5,422 nt of DNA from Opitutaceae bacterium. GTDB taxonomy: Bacteria; Verrucomicrobiota; Verrucomicrobiia; Opitutales; Opitutaceae. Positions 1 to 5,009 of the stretch are shown one piece after another. The notes under the pieces are model-generated. The model searched no databases. It saw only the letters and a list, made by a program, of their open reading frames with translations, and was not told the origin of the DNA. Location: contig PMSP01000330.1 of NCBI GenBank assembly GCA_003168315.1, positions 377-5,798 on the forward strand, given 5' to 3'. Position 1 is the stretch's first letter, and each line of letters opens with the position of its first letter. The position numbers and the translations under genes were made by a program.

Positions 1-577
1 CCAGGAAAGTCACCTCGAACAGAACCCATCCGGCTTGCTCAAGCGACCGCCAACCGGTTGCTGACTGCACTCCATAAACCGACTCCGGCCAGAAGTGTCC
101 GTAGACAAGGTGATCCAGATAAACCACGATTGTGGCCGTGGCCAATACGCGCGTGTCGCGATAGAGCGCTAGCAGGGCAAGCGAGCCGAACACATGGAAG
201 TGTGTCTCGATTCGTCCCCCGGAGAGATCGATCAGCATGGCCGAAACCAGCATCTGGCCGATGGCCATGATATGACGCGTTGCCTCTTCTCCGGGTCGCG
301 TCCAGCCCACCCACGCGGGGATGAGGCACACCGCACCTCCGAGTAAAACGGCCGACCATACATGCAGGTGCCCATCGGCTATCCAAGTTTCTGAGCTCAT
401 CGGCGAAACGACCCACGCGACACAAATCATTGCGACCCACTGCACCCCCAAAAGGATTGAGAGCAGATGGTCAGTGCGACTTCGCAATTGCGTCAGCGCC
501 GACGTAAACCGACGGTCGATTGCACAACTGTCCGGGACGTAAGCGGATGGGAACGGTACGGCGGAGGAATTGATCAT
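1..577 (-). CDS. Membrane sensor protein, probable (hybrid) histidine kinase, N-terminal part only
   Basis: Reading the minus strand from ATG at 577 gives 192 codons without a stop to the left edge, so the gene is cut and its catalytic part is not visible. After about 36 hydrophilic residues come hydrophobic segments at roughly 38-59, 71-92, 102-118, 127-139 and 144-158, and another begins near 183. The stretch GGRIETHFHVFGSLALLALY at residues 120-139, followed by DHLVYGHFWPESVYGV and a GWRSLEQAGWVLFE segment, is what I recognise as the conserved multi-pass N-terminal domain of membrane histidine kinases, often hybrid ones. The kinase assignment is inference, because the same sensor region could be joined to another output domain such as GGDEF. 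The start is well fixed: the in-frame TAA at 644-646 lies upstream and there is no other start codon in between. A weak AGAAG precedes the ATG. A/T-ending codons are frequent (10 of the first 30). Confidence 0.85.
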   Translation of the reverse strand, partial: MINSSAVPFPSAYVPDSCAIDRRFTSALTQLRSRTDHLLSILLGVQWVAMICVAWVVSPMSSETWIADGHLHVWSAVLLGGAVCLIPAWVGWTRPGEEATRHIMAIGQMLVSAMLIDLSGGRIETHFHVFGSLALLALYRDTRVLATATIVVYLDHLVYGHFWPESVYGVQSATGWRSLEQAGWVLFEVTFL

Positions 578-1099
578 GGGGCTTCTATCTCGAACTCGAT
601 GAAGCGGGCAGAGCGCATGCGAAAATGGTCGCCTTCGCCGGCTTTACGATCCGATCGCCGGACACGCCAGCGCATGGTTGCCTTCGCCTTTGTCCGTCGC
701 CGTTATCGAATCCAACTGCGCGCGGGGTCGATTTCCGGCCGAAGAATAATTTATGTGGTTATGAAAAATCACGGCGTGCCTATATTGGACAGACCCTGCG
801 TTGCATCTAGCGCGGGGACTACTTAGCTATCGCCGTTGGTTCCGACACAGGTCGCCGCATCTTAAGTTGCCGAACGGCAAGACGTAAACACTGTCAGGAG
901 TTCTCCTTCAGAACCGGCGGTCGGTGCTTGGACCATGCAGGCTCTAGTCCTTGCCTACAAAGCGAAACCGTTTTTCTCCCTCTGCCCGGATTGTTGAGGC
1001 CTGTTCGATTCCAACCCGCGCCAATCATCAGTTGGCTCACTCATTCGAGCGGGACCGTCAGTCACGCCCCTCCCTTATCCACCATGAGCAGCGCAGATT
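578..1099. other. Long intergenic region without a convincing gene
   Basis: Nothing here looks like a real protein on either strand: the open frames are Arg/Ser/Pro-rich and lack recognisable domains. It contains an AT-rich patch at about 745-790, which could hold a promoter (for example TATATT at 781-786 on plus), but no good -35 partner is visible. It also contains a near-perfect direct repeat (625-639 and 674-688, 14 of 15 bases), a palindrome TTGCCGAACGGCAA at 867-880 and a small hairpin AGGAGTTCTCCT at 896-907. The promoter of the minus-strand sensor gene must lie in the left part of this region unless transcription comes from further upstream. Confidence 0.5.
867..880. repeat. 14-bp palindrome, possible operator
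   Basis: TTGCCGAACGGCAA is an inverted repeat with 6-bp arms around AA. It is not followed by a T-run, so it is not a classical terminator. It lies about 290 bp upstream of the minus-strand sensor start and is not close to any gene start. A protein-binding role is possible, but a chance palindrome is equally likely. Confidence 0.25.
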
Positions 1100-1477
1100 C
1101 TAGACGAGGCGCTCGTGCCCAACTTCTTCGCCCTTGGTTCCTGGCTTTTTTGATGCCGAGAAGATAAGAACGAGCACGATCTGATATAGCGCATTCAGCG
1201 CCAGATATTCGGTGAAGCCGTCGCTCGGGTTTAGTCCGAGAGTGTATTTGCCGAATTGCGCAAGCACGATGAAGGCGGCCACCAGCCAGATCACCCGGTT
1301 CTCAGTCCTCTCCCTGGTGAGCCGAATTGTGCGCGCGAAAATCTCCGAGAAAACAGCCGCAATGATGGGAGCAAGAAACATCGGCCACGCTGCGTTGCTC
1401 CTGTGATTGACAATCAAAAGAGGGAAGAAGGCCGACAGTCCCAGCGTGTAGAATGCTGCAAAAATGCCGTTCTTCAT
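1100..1477 (-). CDS. Small multi-pass membrane protein of unknown function
   Basis: I do not recognise the family. The product from ATG at 1477 is 125 residues with about four hydrophobic segments, near 5-24, 31-46, 63-82 and 89-107. Between the second and third is a charged loop (ARTIRLTRERTENR), and the tail is charged and probably cytoplasmic (SASKKPGTKGEEVGHERLV). It looks like a genuine integral inner-membrane protein, because the hydrophobic periodicity is hard to obtain by chance. An in-frame ATG at 1528 would add 17 residues, but that extension is not hydrophobic and would run into the stem-loop at 1493-1569. I therefore prefer 1477, although neither start has a clear ribosome binding site. 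It is on the same strand as the 63-residue gene but 267 bp from it, so it is probably transcribed separately. Codon use (10 of the first 30 codons A/T-ending) matches the left-hand genes. Confidence 0.7.
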   Translation of the reverse strand: MKNGIFAAFYTLGLSAFFPLLIVNHRSNAAWPMFLAPIIAAVFSEIFARTIRLTRERTENRVIWLVAAFIVLAQFGKYTLGLNPSDGFTEYLALNALYQIVLVLIFSASKKPGTKGEEVGHERLV

Positions 1478-1492
1478 ACTATTTGCATCATG

Positions 1493-1569
1493 AACCGTTC
1501 GTTGGGCGGCTGCAAGCCGGCACGCCATTCCATTCCAAGGGACGCAGCCGCCCGTCCGAATGCTCGGTT
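1493..1569. repeat. Imperfect long inverted repeat (stem-loop) upstream of the small membrane gene
   Basis: The core is a perfect 10-bp inverted repeat, GGGCGGCTGC (1504-1513) and GCAGCCGCCC (1544-1553), around a 30-base loop. Further pairing occurs outside it: TTCG (1498-1501) with CGAA (1557-1560), and AACCG (1493-1497) with CGGTT (1565-1569), separated by small asymmetric bulges. In total about 19 pairs are possible. It ends 16 bp before the preferred start of the minus-strand gene, so it may form in its leader or sit at its promoter. No T-run follows on either strand. Confidence 0.5.
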
Positions 1570-1744
1570 AGTCGTTGCGTGGCTAGCTGATGTGCGAAAG
1601 GAACACTTAAGGGGAGCATGGGGAATGCCAGCAGTCTTAGAAAATTAACCTCCATTCGGGCTCCGGCAATCCGCGCCGCGGCCGCCCCAGCGGCTTCGTC
1701 GCCATCCCATCGGGCGATCTATGCCGAGCCCAAAGCGGCCCCCA

Positions 1745-1936
1745 CTATTCCTTTCTGTTGATGCGGTGAAGTTCCTCCAGCTGGCGCTCCTGGACTCTCA
1801 GGATGGCTGAAAGCTTGGCGCTTATGGTCCAGGGAAGGACGAGCCAAGATATGGCCAGGACGACACAGACAATCCAAACGAGGACATAGACGATCGCCGG
1901 CAGGGTTTGCAGGGCGTTATTCAGGTTCGAGTTCAT
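1745..1936 (-). CDS. 63-residue single-helix membrane protein, unknown function
   Basis: The product has a short polar N-terminus (MNSNLNNALQTLPA), one strong transmembrane helix at about residues 14-36, and a charged C-terminal segment (about 45-63, RVQERQLEELHRINRKE) that could form an amphipathic or coiled-coil helix in the cytoplasm. I recognise no named family. It lies 46 bp downstream of the DUF4870-type gene on the same strand, so the two are probably co-transcribed and may act together at the membrane. An AGG about 7 bases before the ATG (within CAGGTCCTCG) may serve as a ribosome binding site. The clean hydrophobic/charged split and the neighbour make it a likely real gene despite its size. 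Confidence 0.65.
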   Translation of the reverse strand: MNSNLNNALQTLPAIVYVLVWIVCVVLAISWLVLPWTISAKLSAILRVQERQLEELHRINRKE

Positions 1937-1982
1937 CGAGGACCTGACAACGCCGGGCAGAAAGGGTGCCCAGCCCGTGGGT

Positions 1983-2381
1983 TCAATGAACGAACGGGAT
2001 CGTGATCGGATACTGGTAGTACGTCCCCCTCGAGGCGTTGACCGCCGCGACGATTGAGCAGACGACGCCGGTCAGGACTATGGCTCCAATGATCGGGAAG
2101 CCGACCACGATAAAGCACAGGGGAATGCTGCAGACGATGTAGAGCAGGAGGGAGAGATGGAAATTGAGCGCCTCCCGGGCGTGGTGGGTGACGTAGGGAG
2201 AGTCCGTTCGCATGACCAGGTACACGGTCAGGGGAAAGAGGAAGGAAAGGAGCGCGGCGCCAAAGAAGTAGGACAGATGGCAGAGGACGCTCCACAGGCG
2301 ATCATTGGAGGCCAGCGGGGGAAATTGCGGTGCCGATGGCGGTGGTACGGAGCCAAGGTCGGAAGCCGTGTTGGTTGTCAT
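1983..2381 (-). CDS. DUF4870-type small membrane protein
   Basis: The 132-residue product begins with a Pro/Ser-rich soluble stretch (1-27). A domain typical of the DUF4870/Tic20-like family follows: RLWSVLCHLSYFF at 28-40, first membrane helix to about 56, the loop MRTDSPYVTHHAREALNFHL at 57-76, then two more helices at about 77-95 and 97-117, ending in GTYYQYPITIPFV. The signature 'spyV..HAreAlNF', the 'HLSYF' motif and the Tyr-Pro ending are the family hallmarks I rely on. The molecular function of these proteins is not known to me. Length is normal for the family, and the protein should sit in the inner membrane. It is divergent from ku and upstream of the 63-residue gene. No clear ribosome binding site precedes the ATG. 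Of its first 30 codons, 11 end in A/T, unlike the repair genes. Confidence 0.88.
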   Translation of the reverse strand: MTTNTASDLGSVPPPSAPQFPPLASNDRLWSVLCHLSYFFGAALLSFLFPLTVYLVMRTDSPYVTHHAREALNFHLSLLLYIVCSIPLCFIVVGFPIIGAIVLTGVVCSIVAAVNASRGTYYQYPITIPFVH

Positions 2382-2470
2382 TGTATTTGCGAGTCTGAGG
2401 TTGGTCCACGTGTTGCCGCGGGTCTGTTGCTACCCTAGAACACGCGGGGAGTCCCAATAGTTGCAGCGGA

Positions 2471-2502
2471 TCCCGGTTGCGGGCCTGCACGCCCATCCGG
2501 GA
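2471..2502. repeat. Compound stem-loop upstream of ku
   Basis: TCCCGG (2471-2476) pairs with CCGGGA (2497-2502). Inside this, GGGC (2481-2484) pairs with GCCC (2491-2494) around a 6-base loop, leaving a small internal loop of 4 and 2 bases. With ten GC-rich pairs it should fold in DNA or RNA. It is not followed by a T-run, so it is not a standard terminator. Confidence 0.4.
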
Positions 2503-2552
2503 GCCATTTCCAAGGGAACAAACACGCGGCCGGAGACACAGTTGCGGGATGT

Positions 2553-2565
2553 GGGACCAGGTCCC
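2553..2565. promoter_or_regulatory. Hyphenated palindrome, candidate operator for ku
   Basis: GGGACCAGGTCCC is a perfect 6+1+6 inverted repeat. GTTG at 2541-2544 and CAAC at 2569-2572 add outer, spaced arms. It lies 65 bp upstream of the ku start codon, a usual place for a regulator site near a promoter. No known regulator motif is recognised. Its role as an operator is inference from symmetry and position. Confidence 0.35.
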
Positions 2566-2630
2566 GAACAACCCATGAAAAACTCCTCAAAGACATTCAG
2601 GGGCGTGGACTAGGCCCGGGCAACGTACCC

Positions 2631-3458
2631 ATGCGCGCCATCTGGAAAGGCTCCATCAGCTTCGGGCTGGTCAACATCCCGGTCTCGCTCCAGACCGCAA
2701 GCAAGACCGAGGAGCTCAAGTTCAAGCTGCTGCGAAGCAGCGACCTGAGCCCCGTCAACTACAAGCGCGTCGCGCAGGTCGACGGCAAGGAGGTTCCCTG
2801 GAACGAGATCGTGAAGGGATACGAGTACGAGAAAGACAAGTTTGTGGTCCTCAAGGACGAGGACTTCCAGAGGGTGGACCTCGAGGCCACCGATACGATC
2901 GACATCGTCGACTTCGTCGAGCTCTCGCAGATAAACCCGATATTCTTCTACAAGCCCTACTACCTGGAGCCGCAGAAGGGGGGCGCGGCGGCCTACAAGC
3001 TCCTGCGCCAGGTGCTCCAGGACACGAAGAAGGTCGGGATCTCGAAGGTGATCATCAAGAAGCGCCAGCACCTGGCCGCGGTCAAGGCCAACGGAAACCT
3101 CCTCGTCCTGGAGCTCATGCGATTTTCGGACGAGCTCGTGCCGGCGTCCGCGATCAAGGTCGCTTCCGAGAAGAAGCCCGGCGCGCGCGAGGTCGCGATG
3201 GCGAAGACCCTCGTCAACCAGATGAGCGAAGACTGGGACCCCGACCGCTATACCGACGAGTATCGCTCCGCGCTGATGAAGCTTATCGACAAGAAGGTCG
3301 CCAGCGGCGGCAAGGAGCTTCCGGCGGAGGGCCACAAGCCGAAGAGGGCTACAAACGTGATCGACTTGGCGGCGGTGCTCCAGCAGCGCCTTGCCGACGC
3401 AGCCAAGCCCAAGAAGGCCGCCAAGGCCAAGCCGAGGGCGCGCCCGAAGGCCGCCTAG
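2631..3458 (+). CDS. ku: Bacterial Ku protein (NHEJ end-binding protein)
   Basis: This is a Ku homodimer subunit that threads onto DNA double-strand-break ends, protects them and recruits LigD activities. The 275-residue length is typical. The N-terminus MRAIWKGSISFGLVNIPVSL is the nearly invariant start of bacterial Ku. The core motifs follow in order: YKRVAQVDGKEVPW (44-57), IVKGYEYEKDKFVVL (60-74), PIFFYKPYYLEP (103-114), GISKVIIKKRQHLAAV (136-151) and LVLELMRFSDEL (158-169). The C-terminal part has the FDP-like stretch WDPDRYTDEYRSALMKLIDKK (202-222), a short helix NVIDLAAVLQQRL (242-254) and a Lys/Ala/Pro-rich tail (259-275). Such basic tails in bacterial Ku are linked to DNA binding and the region to LigD contact. 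The ATG start is fixed by the motif, yet no Shine-Dalgarno sequence precedes it (CAACGTACCC). It lies 28 bp upstream of the POL-PE gene, so the two probably form an operon. Only 2 of the first 30 codons end in A/T. Confidence 0.98.
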   Translation: MRAIWKGSISFGLVNIPVSLQTASKTEELKFKLLRSSDLSPVNYKRVAQVDGKEVPWNEIVKGYEYEKDKFVVLKDEDFQRVDLEATDTIDIVDFVELSQINPIFFYKPYYLEPQKGGAAAYKLLRQVLQDTKKVGISKVIIKKRQHLAAVKANGNLLVLELMRFSDELVPASAIKVASEKKPGAREVAMAKTLVNQMSEDWDPDRYTDEYRSALMKLIDKKVASGGKELPAEGHKPKRATNVIDLAAVLQQRLADAAKPKKAAKAKPRARPKAA

Positions 3459-3486
3459 CGCGCCGGGCCGTCCGCCCAAGAGACCC

Positions 3487-4992
3487 ATGGCCACGCCCAA
3501 GAAGGCCGATTCGGGGGTGAAGTTCACGCATGTGGACAAGATGTTCTTCCCTGAGGCGAAGTTCACAAAGGGCGACCTCATCCGGTACTACATCGCGGTC
3601 TCGAAGTTCATCCTCCCCCACCTCAGGGACCGGCCGGTGACGCTGATCCGCTTCCCCGACGGGGTGAACGGCGAGAAGTTCTATGAGAAGAACGCGCCCA
3701 GGTTCGCTCCGGACTGGGTCCAGACCTTTGCCGTCCCGCGCAGGCATGAGGAGGGCGACATCCGCTACATCCTGATCAACGACGTGAACACGCTCGCATG
3801 GTGCGCCAACCTGGGCGCCATCGAGCTCCATCCCTTCCTGCACAGGGTGCCCAAGCTGGACCAGCCGACGCATGTCGCCTTTGACCTCGACCCGGGCGAG
3901 GGCTCGGACCTGTCGACCTGCGCCCGCGTGGCGCTGCTCGTCAGGGGGATCTTGGACCCCCTGGGCCTGAAGGCGTTTCCGAAGGTGTCCGGATCGAAGG
4001 GACTGCAGCTCTACGTGCCCCTGAACACGCCGGTCACCTATGGCGCCTCCGGCGCCTTCGCCAAGGCGGTCGCCGAGCTCCTTGAGAGGACCCATCCCGA
4101 CCTCGTCGTCAGCAAGATGTCCAAGGCGCGGCGCAAGGGGCGCGTCCTCATCGACTGGAGCCAGAATTCGCCCTCAAAGACCACGGTCGCGGTCTACTCG
4201 GTCCGCGGAAAGAGCGCAAAACCGTTTGTGTCGATGCCAGTCACCTGGGACGAGTTGAAAAGGACCAAGAACGCGAGGGGGGTTCGGGCCCTCTTTTTCT
4301 CACCTGACGCCTCGCTCAAGCGCCTGGCCAAGGTTGGCGACCTCTTCGCTCCCGTCCTCAAGGTCAGGCAGGCGCTTCCCAAGGTATTTGCGGCGCAGGC
4401 CTCCCCGGTCGAGCCGTCGCTCAGGCGGTACGGCGAGAAGAGGGACTTCACGAGGACACGCGAGCCCGCCCCGTCCAAGGTGACGGCGAAGGCCAAAGGG
4501 ACCGGCGGCAGGTTCGTCATCCAGAAGCACGCCGCCAGCCACCTCCACTATGATTTTCGCCTCGAGATGGACGGCACCCTCAAGTCGTGGGCAGTGCCGA
4601 AGGGCGTCCCCACCCAGCTCGGCGTGAAGCGCTCGGCCTTCGCGGTCGAGGACCATCCGCTGGGATACCTCAAGTTTGAGGGGACGATACCGAAGGGGCA
4701 GTACGGGGGCGGGACTGTCATGGTCTGGGACATCGGGACCTATGACCTCCTGGGCGGCTCGTACTCCGAGGGGAACCTCAAGCTGATGCTCAAGGGAAAG
4801 AAGCTCAAAGGGGAATGGCACATGTTCAAGATTCGCTCCGACGGCGGAAAGGACGTCTGGCTGATCGCCAAGTCGCAGGTGGCCGCGAATCCCGTCAGCG
4901 CTCGCCAGGACGACAGCTCGGTCCTGACGCGGCGGTCGATGGCCCGCATCGCGAAGGACAACGACGCCCAGTGGCAGAGCTCGGCCCGATGA
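3487..4992 (+). CDS. ligD: LigD-like protein with POL (AEP primase-polymerase) and 3'-phosphoesterase domains, no ligase domain
   Basis: The 501-residue end-processing protein has two LigD domains. POL covers about 10-300: RFPDGVNGEKFYEKNAP (55-71), conserved His115 in AIELH, the metal-binding pair D133/D135 in DLDPGEG, motif II SGSKGLQLYVPL (168-179), and D223 in VLIDWSQNSPSKTT with YSVRG after it. PE covers about 340-462: QKHAASHLHYDFRLE with H348, H354, D356 and R358, KSWAVPKG, and EDHPLGY with H390 and Y394. All positions I know as PE active-site residues are kept. POL adds (ribo)nucleotides at break ends, and PE removes 3' ribonucleotides and phosphates. Two oddities: Gln174 replaces the motif II His, and the protein ends in SSVLTRRSMARIAKDNDAQW, the linker that precedes LIG in fused LigD. 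The frame is open back to 3391, but homology begins just after the ATG at 3487, and earlier starts overlap ku with a Pro/Arg-rich stretch. No clear ribosome binding site is seen. Confidence 0.96.
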   Translation: MATPKKADSGVKFTHVDKMFFPEAKFTKGDLIRYYIAVSKFILPHLRDRPVTLIRFPDGVNGEKFYEKNAPRFAPDWVQTFAVPRRHEEGDIRYILINDVNTLAWCANLGAIELHPFLHRVPKLDQPTHVAFDLDPGEGSDLSTCARVALLVRGILDPLGLKAFPKVSGSKGLQLYVPLNTPVTYGASGAFAKAVAELLERTHPDLVVSKMSKARRKGRVLIDWSQNSPSKTTVAVYSVRGKSAKPFVSMPVTWDELKRTKNARGVRALFFSPDASLKRLAKVGDLFAPVLKVRQALPKVFAAQASPVEPSLRRYGEKRDFTRTREPAPSKVTAKAKGTGGRFVIQKHAASHLHYDFRLEMDGTLKSWAVPKGVPTQLGVKRSAFAVEDHPLGYLKFEGTIPKGQYGGGTVMVWDIGTYDLLGGSYSEGNLKLMLKGKKLKGEWHMFKIRSDGGKDVWLIAKSQVAANPVSARQDDSSVLTRRSMARIAKDNDAQWQSSAR

Positions 4993-5009
4993 CGTCCGCC
5001 TAGCGGATG
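4993..5009. terminator. Small hairpin at the convergent gene junction
   Basis: CGTCCGC (4993-4999) and GCGGATG (5003-5009) can pair over seven positions, one of them G-T, with a three-base loop CTA, which is the ligase stop codon (TAG on minus). The left arm fills exactly the 7-bp gap between the two convergent genes. There is no T-run on either side, so intrinsic termination would be weak. It is the only symmetric element at the junction, and calling it a shared terminator is inference. Confidence 0.3.

Larger units (their letters stand above)
2382..2630. promoter_or_regulatory. Divergent intergenic region between the DUF4870 gene and ku
   Basis: This 249-bp gap must contain the promoters for both divergent transcription units, but I cannot point to a convincing -35/-10 pair for either. 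It is rich in short symmetric elements: a compound hairpin at 2471-2502, a hyphenated palindrome at 2553-2565 with outer arms at 2541-2544 and 2569-2572, and GCCCGGGC at 2614-2621. Short direct repeats also occur: AACACGCGG at 2439-2447 and 2521-2529, and GTTGCGGG at 2476-2483 and 2541-2548. No protein-coding frame here looks real. Confidence 0.45.

Noticed and set aside
39..440. Minus-strand open frame of 133 codons
   Set aside because: It overlaps the sensor gene in another minus frame. That other frame shows transmembrane helices and a recognisable conserved domain, while this one is Arg/Gly/Cys-rich with no domain.
467..826. Plus-strand open frame of 119 codons
   Set aside because: Arg/Ser-rich, no recognisable domain, and its first part is antisense to the well-supported N-terminus of the sensor gene.
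928..1167. Plus-strand open frame of 79 codons
   Set aside because: Pro/Ser/Arg-rich composition without domain, and its end overlaps the membrane protein gene antisense.
1501..1569. Integron attC site
   Set aside because: GTTGGGC at 1501-1507 fits the core consensus, but no partner RYYYAAC core lies at the right distance and orientation. GCCCAAC at 1117-1123 is almost 400 bp away, and the paired blocks do not follow the R/L box layout. Kept only as a stem-loop.
1681..1694. Hairpin GCCGCCCCAGCGGC as terminator of the 63-residue gene
   Set aside because: Only a 5-bp stem and no T-run follows on the minus strand; similar hairpins are expected often in GC-rich DNA.
2302..2571. Minus-strand open frame of 89 codons covering the region upstream of ku
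   Set aside because: Overlaps the start of the DUF4870 gene in another frame and has no recognisable features. The region is better explained as a divergent promoter region.
3391..3486. Upstream start for the POL-PE gene at 3391
   Set aside because: The extra 32 residues are a Pro/Arg-rich translation of the ku 3' end in another frame. LigD POL homology starts just after the ATG at 3487.
2610..4095. Long minus-strand open frames opposite ku and POL-PE (2610-3581 and 3349-4095)
   Set aside because: Leu/Arg/Val/Asp-rich shadows produced by the high GC3 of the plus-strand genes. The plus frames match Ku and LigD domains in full.
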